A stretch of DNA of 31,769 nt from Oehlia diaphana (taxonomy: Eukaryota; Glomeromycota; Glomeromycetes; Glomerales; Glomeraceae), in NCBI GenBank assembly GCA_003833135.1, contig QZLH01000104.1, positions 1 through 31,769 of the forward strand, read 5' to 3'. This document shows, in pieces, positions 1-10,324 of this stretch. The translations under genes were made by a program, and so were the position numbers. How positions within the stretch are numbered: position 1 is the stretch's first letter; every line of letters begins with the position of its first letter. Below the pieces are notes generated by a model. It did not search any database. It had not been told where the DNA came from and saw only the letters and a program-made list of their open reading frames with translations.

Positions 1-117
1 CTATAAAGAATGAAACGATCTGGAAAAAAAAGTGTTGAAAAAAGTCGTCAAGAGTCTCACAAATAAACTTCTTCACAGGAATTTGTAAGTTCTGATTCTC
101 CCAAACAAACGTCGATA

Positions 118-402
118 TCGAAACAACAATCCACAGCTTCCAGTTCCAGTTCTGCTAAAACTCAAAAACAAGCATCAAAACAAGAATCCGCAGCTTCTGG
201 TTCCAGTTCTGCCAAAACTCAAAAACAAGCGTCGAAATAAGAATCCACAGCTTCTAGTTCCGGTTCTGCCAAAATTCAAAAACAAATGTCAAAACAAGAA
301 TCTGTAGCTTCCGGTTCCAGTTCTACCAAAACTCAAAAACAAGCGTCAAAACAAGAATCTGCAGCTTCCGGTTCCAGTTCTACCAAAACTCAAAAACAAA
401 TG
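118..402 (+). repeat. 57-bp tandem repeat, five contiguous units
   Basis: Units start at 118, 175, 232, 289 and 346, exactly 57 bp (19 codons) apart, without spacers. The encoded unit is like SKQESAASGSSSTKTQKQA. The third unit has TAA where the other four have CAA at the same codon, which identifies that stop as a C-to-T change. Confidence 0.9.
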
Positions 403-498
403 TCGATACCAGAAGCTTCGGAAGATAATGGGCCATTTCGCTTAGTGGTACCATTCAGCTTGTACTCGCAACAAAGCAGGATGGTACTACCGATTCGT

Positions 499-765
499 AA
501 TGTAACCGTACATAGAAAATTAACGCCTATTACACGCACAGCCAAACTGTATAGGAGCAATGTACATAGGGAATTAATGCCCATTACACGCACAGCTAAA
601 CCGTATAGGAGCAATATACATAGGGAATTAACGTCCATTACATGCATCACCGAACCATATAGAAGCAATGTACGCACCGCCAAACCGTATAGGAGCAATG
701 TATGCATCGCCAAACCATATAGGAGAGAATTAACGCTAATTATATGTGAACCTTATAGTAGTAAT
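499..765 (+). repeat. Degenerate 54-bp tandem repeat with shortened units
   Basis: AAT-GTA-CAT-AGG-type units begin at 499, 559, 613 and 667 (spacing 60, 54, 54), then a 30-bp unit starts at 697. They encode variants of NVHRELMPITRTAKPYRS. The shortened last units suggest unequal exchange. Confidence 0.75.
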
Positions 766-1875
766 TGGACTAGAGATGTAAATGGTAAGCTACAATTGAC
801 TTTTATATTCATTTTAGAGTTCTGATCGACTTTAACGTTTTTTTAGAAATGTATGATCTCTGAGAAGAAAATGCCTACTTACGGGAAAGAATCGATGAAT
901 TAAATTGGCAACTCGATAATGCAAATGGCGAGTTGCATAACCTACGGCTAGACGTTAGCCAATTACAATCGTATAACAATATACTTAGTCAGGAAAATAA
1001 CGGCTTGCATCATCGACATTCATCTGACCTTCAAGATATCGAATTTGAAGAGGATCAATGACCAATAAAGCGTAAGAAAGGAAAAAATACGGTGCGCGAT
1101 TCTGGAGATGAAATGGAAGTAGATGAAGAAGAAGCTAGGGTTCATCCAAAAATCCTCTTTCAATGTATGCTTTTAACGCTCGCTAAACTGATATTTTGTT
1201 CAATTTAGGCCGAGATGAAGACGATTCTAAAAACTTTTCTGATTGAACTAGAATTAATATACGATGAAAAGTTTAGCAGTGAGTCAAATGATGAAATTCT
1301 TCGACAGATTATACCTCGATTAATTGAAGCGATGAAGCCAAGATATACTCCACGATACAGGTAAGAAACTGGAGAATTATGATTGAAAAGAACTTTTGAA
1401 TGTTTTAAGTGACAACTGATATCACTCTCCAAAGTATTCTGAATCAGATGAGGAGCAACCAGACGGTAAAAGACATATCAATGTTTATAATCCGTCTTGG
1501 AGATCTGAAGAGGTTCGATAACTTATTTGTCACATTTTTTATTTTTTATTTTTTATTTGTTTTATTTTTTTCGTAATAGGATTGATTTTTTTTCTAATAA
1601 TAGTTAATAGATTTATTACGTTATGTTTTGGACCAACACGCTTTCTCTCTTCAATCTACACAATTGATACGAATGTGAAATTATGACGATAAGATATATA
1701 ATATCGTCTCTCGTCATCCACGAGGTGCTTCAAATTGGACCTATGTGGAGTAGAATACGCCGGCTGATACCAACTTTTCTGAGCCAGAGACGCTGATTCA
1801 AACAATGGAGAATCTAATAATGGCAGAAGATGCAGAAGTGTCGGCGGAGATAGATGAAATAGAGGTAATAGAAGA

Positions 1876-1977
1876 TTCAGAACCAACGGGAATGAAAGAT
1901 TCAGAACTAACGGGAATGAAAGAATCAGAACTAATGGGAGTGGAAGAATCGGAACCAATGGGAGTGGAAGAATCACT
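1876..1977 (+). repeat. 24-bp in-frame tandem repeat
   Basis: Four contiguous 8-codon units encode (D/E)SE(P/L)(T/M)G(M/V)(K/E) near the 3' end of the decayed gene. The antisense Ser-rich frame over this stretch is a shadow. Confidence 0.7.
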
Positions 1978-2149
1978 GGAAACGGAAGATGAAACAGACA
2001 AATGGTATAAATTTATACTTTAATTTTTGTTTGAGTTTTTATTATACTAACTTTTTTTTCGAATTTTAGATTGTGAATTCGTCAGTTTTTTTTGGATTTT
2101 TTTTGAAAATTATGGGATTTTTTGTGGAATTATGGATTTAATTTTTTTA

Positions 2150-2350
2150 TTTTCGTAGGAAATTTTTATTAATTTAGTATTATTTCATATTATTTTCGTA
2201 TTATTTACATATTATTTTAGTATTATTTTCGTAGAAAATTTTTATTATTTTCGTATTATTTTAGTATTATTTTCGTAGGAAATTTTTATTATTTTATTAT
2301 TATTTTCGTATTATTTTCGTATTATTTTTGTAGGAAATTTTTACTATTTT
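2150..2350. repeat. Low-complexity TATTATTTTCGTA repeats
   Basis: Short degenerate units around TATTATTTTCGTA and GTAGGAAATTTTTATT recur about every 13-30 bases. They follow the end of the decayed gene. No function is suggested. Confidence 0.6.
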
Positions 2351-2666
2351 TGTAGAAAATTTTTGCGATTTAATTAAAATAATTGATAAATCAATCGAAA
2401 TAAAATCGCTGTTTTAAAACTTAAATTTGCTAAATTTCGTCAAAATTATTATGGTCGATTTTATTTATTTTTGCAAATCGGCAATTTAAATCAATATTGA
2501 TTTTTAGACGAATAGTCGATTGTTTATGACGAATTTTATTGATATGTACAGCCGATTTTTTTAACTAATTCCGAAACTTTGCCAATTTCTAATTGCGAGT
2601 GGCAGGCGTTACGGTGCAAATCGCCTATAAAATTAGTTGCCAATTTTTTTGGTACTGATTGGCTAA

Positions 2667-2731
2667 GGTCAGACCAAATTTCGTCCAACATTCGGCAATT
2701 TAAAATTTTACCGAAATGGACTATTCTGACC
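2667..2731. repeat. Imperfect inverted repeat (hairpin)
   Basis: GGTCAGA at the left edge is matched by TCTGACC at the right edge. The arms continue imperfectly (CCAAATTTCG against CGAAATGG) around an AT-rich centre. This could be a transposon end or a remnant of a palindromic MITE; nothing else supports a choice. Confidence 0.4.
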
Positions 2732-4079
2732 AGTGTCTACTAAGTAATTTTACCACCTTTCCAGTTATATTTTTAAATTATATATATTTTTACCTTATAA
2801 GTTCAGTAACATTTATAATTATAAATTATATAAAACATAATTTATTTTATATATTTAATACTTTTTATTTCTTTTAAAATTAGCCTAATTTTTAGATATA
2901 ATTATTTTAAAAAAAAGTAAAAAAGTTCCTATTTAAAATAAGTTCAAAATTGATTAATATTTATAAATATATATATTATTTTTTAACCAAAAAAAAAAAA
3001 ATTTAAAAAAAATAACTAATTTATCTCAACTTCCGCTCCCAACTATCCATTCTTTCCAGTCTTATATGTTTTAATATGTTTTAATTTTACCTGGTATTAT
3101 GTAATTTTACTCAAAGTATTTAAGATGTAATATATTATAGGTACAATAAAACAAGACCTATTATTAAAAATAAAACATTTATCAAAAATTATTTTTATAT
3201 AAAATTCTATAAAAATAATTATTAAAAAAAAGTAGAATTAATTCTTTTAATTAATAATAATATGAAAAATATATATTTCATCTTTCTTATATGATGATAA
3301 AATTTTACATTTTATAACAAAAAAAGAAATTCTTAATATACAAACTTTTTAAAAAATATATTATATGTATTTTCTTTTACTTTATAAGTTTAGCATTAAA
3401 ATTTTGAATATTATTTTTAACTTATTTAATAAAACTTTTTTTTTTGAGATTTTTTGTTAAATCATATAACATATTTAATACTAATTAAAATTAAATAATC
3501 AGCATATAAAATATTCTTTTTTGAAATAAAGGTAAAATTTAAATATTATATATGAGGATAAGATTTAGTTTATATATTCAAAATTGCTAAATCTCATATT
3601 CTGTTAATATTAATCCTATTAATTGGTTAATATTAACCCAATTTTATGTTTAATATTAATATTAATATAATTAATTTATGAAAATTCTGATTAATATTAA
3701 TTTTTTTTATTAAACTGCAATTAGAAATTTACTTTACAGTATTTTTTGATGAATAAAAAATTAATACATGAAATAATTATACTGTACATTATTAATATAT
3801 TATTTACAATGATGAATTTCTTAAATCTTTATTACATGTATGTCTATTATGTATTGCATACTATTACATCTTTCACATTTTTTCATCCTTTATAATTATT
3901 TGATTCATAATTTTAGTCAGATAAAAAATACTTAAAATTAACTAACTTATTTTTCTAATACCAAATAAAAAATAATTACTATAAATACTTGTTTCACTTA
4001 AAGCTATACAATTTGTATTAAATTCAGAAATAGCACTTATGTTATTGTATTATTTTAAAGAACTTTTATATCATTTTTG

Positions 4080-4620
4080 AGGTAATCTACTATAAGGTTT
4101 AATATAAATTAGATTTGTAATTTTTTGATTTTCAATACTACTATTTTTCTTTTCATTTGCTACTTCTTCTAAACTAATTTCCATAGTATATATAAAATCT
4201 TTAAATAAATTAATGTATTCAGACTTCTGACCTATTTATGTAGTAAGATTATAAGCCTTTTTTTGTAATTTATGAGCTTTTGCATATTGTTGCTTTTAAC
4301 TCACTACTTCTTTTAATATAGATATAAAAATATTTCCTTCATATATATCATTTAAATATAAAAAATCTGTTTAAAATAGAAGTTTAAATAGATTTATTTT
4401 GAATATTACATAATTAAATTAATAGTGAAGTTTATATTTTATCTTCAGAAAATTGTGTCACTTGATCACCATACCATTTTGATGAAATTAGAGAAATATT
4501 AAAAAAAACTGCTGTACTTTTTGTAAAAACTTTAATGAAGTAACTATAAATAATACTCTTATTGATTAAAATCAAACATATGCATAAATAATTTCCATCT
4601 GCTAAAAGAATAACATATTA
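4080..4620 (-). pseudogene. MULE / FAR1-like transposase C-terminal fossil
   Basis: Minus-strand codons from about 4,617 down to 4,433 are open for about 60 residues. They read YVILLADGNYLCICL, then IIYSYFIKV, then ISLISSKWYGDQ. This matches the SWIM zinc-finger block of MULE/FAR1-related transposases (LL.DGTHLCTCL...VCRHFF..., then HI.LI..RWY). The second half of the finger (C-R-H-F) has decayed to Y-S-Y-F. Further downstream (4,330 to 4,080) comes a typical linker, AKAHKLQKKAYNL and later IKPYSRLPQK(stop)YKSS, resembling the GRPP.KRYKSS tail. Stops break the linker. Family assignment rests on my recollection of conserved motifs, not a search. Confidence 0.55.
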
Positions 4621-4814
4621 TTCAAGCTATAGCTATGCGCTAATTAATAATTATACTGCTCAAATTTAAGAAATCAATGATTTTAGAATTTTGATTAAAA
4701 ATACTTTAACTAATGTTTATTTCCAACCAAATTTGCCTAGAATCATTCTTAGGCAAATATTCAATATGCTATAATAAAAAATTAAAAAATTAAAAAAAAT
4801 ATTAATTAATTATC

Positions 4815-5000
4815 TAATTTTAATTCCACTTTAACCTAACTTTAATCCTAACTCAAATTCTAATATTAACATTAACCTTAATACTAAGCCTAATATTAGC
4901 CCTAATCCTAACCTTAATCCTAATACTAATGTTAATTTTAACCTTAATACTAACCTAATTCTAATTCTAATTCTAATCCTAACTCTAACCTTAACCAGAA
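4815..5000. repeat. Degenerate telomere-like CCTAA repeats
   Basis: The plus strand carries a run of CCTAAT, CCTTAA, CCCTAA and CCTAAC words in near-6-nt rhythm for about 180 bases, such as CCTAATCCTAACCTTAATCC. The fungal telomere unit is TTAGGG (CCCTAA). The run is interstitial and strongly diverged. Confidence 0.6.
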
Positions 5001-5265
5001 CTCCACTTACTTCTAATAGAGATCACTTACAAGCTTAAGGTAAAAATTACATAGAAAAACTAAAAAAACTGGTTAATTTGTAAGGTAAAATTCTTTATAA
5101 ATTAAAAATGTAAATGTAATTCCATGGTAAATTTTTTTTATGTAATTATAAATATATGGTAAAAATAAATAAGATTTTAAAATATAACTTGTAATTATAA
5201 GATTATAAGGTAAAATTTATGATTTCAAAAAATTTAATAGTATATACTATTTTTAGCATAAAGTT

Positions 5266-5520
5266 TATTACATAAACACGTAAAATTTTATTGTACTGTA
5301 CAAATACATAAAATTTATTACTATTTTTAGTACAAGTTTATTATACAAACATGTAAAATTTTATTATATAGACACATAAAATTTTATTAAACAGACATGT
5401 AAAATTTTATTATATAGATACAAACACATAAAATTTCATTATGCAGATACATACAATTTTATTACAAATACATACAATTTTATTACACAAACATGTAAAA
5501 TTTAAAAAATAAATATGTAA
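5266..5520. repeat. Imperfect ~22-nt tandem repeat
   Basis: About nine or ten copies of a unit like ACAAACATGTAAAATTTTATTA follow each other with small length changes. The variants alternate ACATGTAAAATTTT, ACACATAAAATTTT and ATACATACAATTTT. There is no coding potential. Confidence 0.7.
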
Positions 5521-6277
5521 AAAAAAACTTTTTAAGAATATCCATGTAATATAAAAAATTATAAAATAAAGATAACATTTAACTAGAATATGAAAAATAG
5601 ATTTTTTACAATTAAAAAAGTTCTTAAGTTCTCAGAATATATATAAAAAATAAGGTGTGATATATGTGACAAAATGGGTGTGATGCATCGCAGATGTAAT
5701 AAATTATAAAATCCTTTTTAAATATTCATTAAAGTAAAATTATTTTAAATTATTTTAATTTAATTTTTCAGATTATTTATATATATTATGCAATTAGATA
5801 CCAAAATAAAATTATATAAATAATAAATTAAATAACTGAATTTTTTTTAGTAATCAATTTAAATTATATAATTTAATAAATTTAATTATAATTTGACTTA
5901 AATTTACTTACTATATAAAATCTAATGGTATTTTTAATAAGTTTGTTAAATTTAATTTGCCAATTTTATTAAATTATGTTGAAGTTACAAATATTGTAAA
6001 AAAAATCCAATATAAAATAGAATTATTTTAAAACATAAACAGGTAAAAATTATCTAATTACTTAAATGACAGTTATATTATTGGATAGATTCATAAAGTT
6101 GCAGATGGAAAAACTATTATTACAAATGCAACATAAGTACATAATATGAATTTTATGAAATAATGTAAGTAATTTTACAATCAACTAATAATAAAATTTA
6201 ACAAGTTAGTTTTTAGTACTTAAGGAATATAGTTATATTTCTTACTAATAAAAACTTGGTTTAAATTAATGTGGTAA

Positions 6278-6619
6278 CAGTACAAATAACAAATATGATA
6301 CAATGCTCAGGAAGTGCATAGCTAATATGCTTTGTTATTAGACAGATGTTAGAATATCACCTAACTGTGAAGCAGTTTGGATGATGTTTTAACATCACCG
6401 TCCAATAATAATTATTTTTGGCAATGAAATGTCATTTATTTAAAAAATGACGATTTCAAGACTTTATAAATCATTCGTAATAATAGTAATTCTCACTATC
6501 ATTTTGCATAAAAATTTTTTTAGAAAGTTTTAAGTCACTAATAAAAACACACTTCCTGAATTTGGATTCTTATCGTTGGCAAGGAATCATTTGCGCCAAT
6601 TAGTGACATAAAATTACTG
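6278..6619. mobile_element. Possible decayed MITE with inverted motifs
   Basis: CAGTA at 6278 and TACTG ending at 6619 could be the ends. Inside them are two further inverted pairs: TCAGGAAGTG (6307-6316) with CACTTCCTGA (6550-6559), and GTCACTAAT (6534-6542) with ATTAGTGAC (6599-6607). The ends are not clean enough to fix borders or a target duplication. Confidence 0.3.
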
Positions 6620-6993
6620 TTATATGTACAAAATTTTAATATACAATTATGCAAATGAAAAAATTCTGAATATTCATAGAATATTACTTTTCTCTAAGCA
6701 AATATTAATATTAATACCAATATTGCAAACTTTTATTATCTAAAAATCTAAGATGAGTGGAATACCATTTGCACATCTAAATAAGAAAGAATATTTAAAA
6801 ATGAATTAAATTTAAATTCTTTTTTGAAAAATATGAATGATAATAATATTTGCTTATAAAAACCTTTTTTGGAGCCTTTTCATGTAATTCGTCCAATAAA
6901 TGCATACTTCTCAACCCGGATTTCCTACAAATAAAATCTATTGTAAATACGATTATATAATTTTTCATAAAAAAAAATTATTATTACTTAATA

Positions 6994-7914
6994 TTACCAT
7001 AACACATAAGCAATTAATTGATCTGAATCGTTATGTTGAATTGATTCAACATCATCAATTTCTTCATTCCAATCAATCAAAACACGAGGATCGGTATAAG
7101 CGACAGCATTAGGATATCTATTAATCAATTCGTATTTATCACTATCTTCTTCATTATCATTTTTAACTTCGTTGTCATCGTTAATTTCATCTTCGCTATT
7201 ATAAGAACGTTTTTTTGGTTGTGTTGATGGATGATCAATTGGTCTTTTTTTCCTTTTCCATTCTTCCCAATAAGTTGTTAACATTGTAACATCATTTCTA
7301 AATAAATTTTCGCGATATTATTAAACCAATCAGGTTTGTAACACTTAAAACCAGTTAACTTACATAGTTTGCGCATTTTCCCAACTAATATCACTTTTCG
7401 AATCATCCCATTTAACCAAATAAAGTAATTTCTCCTAAAAGATAAAAAATACATATCAGATGTATATTTTATTAAAGAAAAAAAGTGATTAACAACTTAC
7501 ATCATCATATTTATGATCTAGTATCAATTCCGCACATTTTTTAACAGAAATCGCAGATCCTTTAGCAACTTCTTCCTCTTCAATTTCACTATCATCCACA
7601 ATAAAATCTTTTAAGCTATTATCTTTGCCCACTCGTAATTTCTTTTGTATAGATTTATGTTTATATTTATTGACATGATTAGATTGTTTTGATGAAAAAA
7701 TAGCTTTAGATGTAGATGATTCTGGAGAAGGATTAGGTAAAGGATTAGAATTAAGTCTTTGAGAAGCATATGAATGAATAGGATAAATATATATAGAATT
7801 AGGCGAAGATATAAGTTCAGGGCAAGAATTTTGAGGAGGAGGACTATTAGCATGATCAGAATCTATGTCCATTGCAAGATCGATAATTTCCGTATTATTA
7901 TCATATAATGACAT
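6994..7914 (-). CDS. Chromo / chromo-shadow-like domain protein
   Basis: Three exons (7501-7914, 7364-7434, 6994-7297) join in frame to 262 residues; both introns are 66 nt with GTAAGT donors. Residues 1-125 are disordered, rich in Ser, Pro and Asn, then acidic. Residues about 128-185 read AELILDHKYDDEKLLYLVKW, then ISWENAQT, then TYWEEWKRKK. This fits the chromodomain fold (E..IL, YLVKW, WE, C-terminal helix). The helix resembles the FYE..L.W helix of HP1 chromo-shadow domains. Two of three histone-binding cage aromatics are not obvious, so methyl-lysine binding is doubtful and dimerisation or partner binding is more likely. An acidic tail follows. The start at 7914 (MSLYDN) is chosen because the upstream ATG at 7980 adds an out-of-character hydrophobic stretch ending in an acceptor-like TATTAG. 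Probably nuclear. Confidence 0.7.
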
Positions 7915-7980
7915 GATGCCTAATATCGAAAATACAAGGAAGTTGCAAGCAAGAAGGAGTAAATGATACCACGATATCAT

Positions 7981-8981
7981 TAAAGAATATATTCATATTT
8001 ATGGGATAAGGTAAAAAAAAAATCTAATGATGTATAAACTTTTAATAAACTTTTTTTATTAATTATAAATTCTTATTAAATGTAAATGAAGACACTAATG
8101 ACTGACTCATCATATTATTTAAAAGAATAGTACACGTTAAGGCAGTAAAGTATTTAAATTGCTGTATATAATTTTATTTATTTTTTCTTTTTTTGGGTAC
8201 GAAGAAATTTGTAAAATACTACGCCACATCCCATTCAAGCTTAGAAGTTAGAATAACGCGATATCATTTAAATGTACACAAAATTATTAAATAAGCAAAT
8301 TATTAATGGGAATCTTTTTTTCCAATTGTTTTAACGAGTTATTATCTTTAATGGCGTTTTTGTTGTTCAATAAAAGAACAAAATTACGCCATTTTGTGTT
8401 ATGTTACTGTAGTTTTTTGGTTAATCCACAAGAGAATTTCACTCTTTAGCTTCTAATCCAGTTTCCTCGGCCTCTGCCCTTTCCCGTACCCTTACTCTTA
8501 CCCTGCTTTTATCTGCCCCTTACCCTGCACTTCACAGTTTGAGTTTATGCTCTATGCGCACCATGAAGTTTAATAATAAAGATGGGTACCCTAGATTAGA
8601 TGTTATAACTTTATGTACGCATTGCATATTCCCACATTTATCTAACATAAATAACATAAAGATCATTAAAATAGTTCCTATAAATCAGAAAAAGTGGGTT
8701 TTCAAATAAAAACGGTATAGAAAGAATCAGTAGACTTTAAAGTTATTTTTTATTATAATTATAGGAAGATTTAATGCATGCAATGGTAAATCAAATTACG
8801 CCATAAACTATCGTGAAATCAACATATTTTATCACGAGGTACCTCAATTTGTTTTTTTTTAAAAAAAAGTACAATGCTTATTTCGCATATACACTCTACT
8901 AATACAGTCATATATTATTTATTCACTCATATAATTATTCTAAAAAAAGTATCATTCTTATGTCATGATTTCAAACTCATA
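7981..8981. other. Gene-free stretch between chromo-like and SPX genes
   Basis: No supported gene. It serves as the upstream region of the chromo-like gene and the 3' flank of the SPX gene. A short GC-richer island at about 8,455-8,530 carries several CCCTTACCC/CTTACCCT words and stands out from the AT-rich surroundings. Otherwise nothing recognised. Confidence 0.5.
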
Positions 8982-9926
8982 TTACGGAATCATATCATGA
9001 TAATGTTTAATAGTCATTTTACATAATTCCCATTGAAAGTTCTAAATATAAAAAAATTTTAGATCTAAATTATTACTGAAGATCAAATCCTCACAAGATA
9101 AATTACCTTTGCTTCTTTCAATAATTCAGAAACAATAGTTTTTCCTTTTTTCCACCAAGCCCGCTCTTCTTGTATAGTTTTTGTAATAGTAATACGATAA
9201 TTTTCAATTTCAACAGAACTTCCACTTCCACCAGCATATTTTGCATGTTTTTTACAGACTTTTTTAATGGCCACTTTATTTAATGGAATAAAATTAGTTT
9301 TAACTAATTCTAAATTTTTTATAAGTACATGTAACTTTTGATTTAAATCATGAAACGTTGGTGCTGCGGATGGATGTTGTTGCTGTTGATCAGGAGAAAA
9401 AAAATTGATGATCTCAATTATTAATTATCCAAAAAGCTGTTTATTTTTTCCACTGATATTTTATACTTACCAAACGATATGATTGTAAAATTAAACTTTG
9501 AAAATCAGTTCTAAGATCATCAAGTAATTCTAAGTAGAAAAGTTCAACTTTATCTACTTCATCCTTTAAGGTTTCAAAAAATGATTTTTCAGCTGCTGTT
9601 GTAATTAATGAATATTCTCGATATTGACTGTTTTATTATAGATACATAACGCACAAAAAGAGGGTCATAAAAAAAAAAGTTAACATTTTCGTATTTCTTT
9701 TTGTGTATCATAATTAACTAACCTGATAAGTGGACTTAAACGGTTTTTCAATTTTTTATAGTCAATGTACTATTTATTTGCAACACAAGAGAATAAAAAC
9801 CACTTTATATATACATTTTTTTTCATAATTTGATTCTTAACTAAAGAAAAGTATATTATATATATACTGTACCTGTCGGGACCATTCTGAGACTTGATTA
9901 TCTAATAAATATTTCCCAAATTTCAT
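8982..9926 (-). CDS. SPX-domain-only protein
   Basis: Five exons (9873-9926, 9723-9769, 9471-9627, 9107-9382, 8982-9041) join in frame to 197 residues. The start MKFGKYLLDNQVSEWSRQ and next exon YIDYKKLKNRL are the classic SPX N-terminus. The C-terminal part (about 115-135) reads NFIPLNKVAIKKVCKKHAKY, the Lys-rich helix that binds inositol pyrophosphates in SPX proteins. No transport, VTC, kinase or phosphodiesterase domain follows: the frame ends 20 codons after the last intron. SPX domains sense phosphate status; an SPX-only protein would act as a soluble regulator by binding partners. A (TA)n tract lies just upstream of the ATG. The first 400 bases upstream are shared with the divergent permease gene. 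An alternative last exon fused to another domain cannot be excluded by eye. Confidence 0.82.
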
Positions 9927-10324
9927 GGCTTATTTATATATATATATATATATTTATATCATGTAAAAAGAAAAGGGGAGAAAAAAAAAAATTAAAAATT
10001 TTTCCTATGTGAAGAGGAAGTGCATTAACCGTAGGAATTCTGAAGTTATATATAACATATTGAGACTTATTCGGATCAAAGTTTTCTATTGATAAAGAGC
10101 TATTTTGGATGATCAATGACATAATTTTTGTAAAAGCCATAAAACTAATGGCAAATTACATCAATGAATTTGTGATCATTTTTTTTGAATATTAAAATGG
10201 AAAAAGAATTCCGCCAATTAATCGCATGATCTCAATTATAAATAAATAAAATAAATACTAGAATTATTTGATAATTTATATAAAAAAAAATTTCTCCAAA
10301 AACCAAAAAAAAAAAAAAAAAAAA
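9927..10324. promoter_or_regulatory. Shared divergent promoter region, SPX and permease
   Basis: 398 bp separate the two start codons, which face away from each other. It holds a (TA)n tract at 9935-9953 and an A-rich run directly before the permease ATG. I see no CACGTG Pho4-type box. Confidence 0.5.
9935..9953. repeat. (TA)n microsatellite
   Basis: About nine TA units lie 9 bases upstream of the SPX start codon, within its probable 5' leader or core promoter. Confidence 0.85.

Larger units (their letters stand above)
10..2023 (+). pseudogene. Decayed repeat-rich coiled-coil protein gene, unknown family
   Basis: I do not recognise the family. One frame runs from ATG at 10 and is broken by TAA at 64 and 238. 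It holds five 19-residue Ser/Gln/Lys-rich repeats, then ~18-residue HREL/ITRTAKPYRSN-type repeats to about 760. An intron at 785-846 (GTAAGC...TTTAG) joins in frame to a heptad-like Leu/Asn stretch (about 865-1010, probable coiled coil), then an acidic and basic segment. Further exon-like blocks follow (1210-1360, 1410-1512, 1604-2000) with good GT-AG borders. The border near 1164-1209 does not keep frame. In-frame stops also occur at 861, 1059, 1417, 1676 and 1751. The 3' part has 8-residue ESEPTGMK-like repeats. The many stops in otherwise coherent codons point to a pseudogene. Confidence 0.6.
2024..6993. other. AT-rich gene-free region, 5 kb
   Basis: No intact gene is visible. It contains TATTATTTTCGTA-type low-complexity repeats (about 2,150-2,350), an imperfect hairpin (2,667-2,731), a MULE-like transposase fossil on the minus strand (about 4,080-4,620), degenerate telomere-like repeats (about 4,815-5,000), a ~22-nt tandem repeat (5,266-5,520) and scattered inverted repeats (6,278-6,619). 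The rest is A/T-rich sequence with frequent stops in all frames. Confidence 0.7.

Noticed and set aside
118..402. Possible CRISPR-like array
   Set aside because: Repeats are contiguous, in frame and without spacers; the genome is eukaryotic.
1656..2001. Minus-strand Leu/Pro-rich and Ser-rich ORFs
   Set aside because: Reverse readings of the 24-bp in-frame repeat; the plus strand gives the coherent frame.
7915..7980. N-terminal signal-like extension of the chromo-like protein (MISWYHLLLL...)
   Set aside because: It ends in an acceptor-like TATTAG and conflicts with a nuclear acidic protein; the start at 7914 is preferred.
10268..10324. Upstream ATG adding a poly-Lys N-terminus to the permease
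   Set aside because: The added residues come from an A-homopolymer typical of fungal leaders; MLRLDESH gives the normal start.
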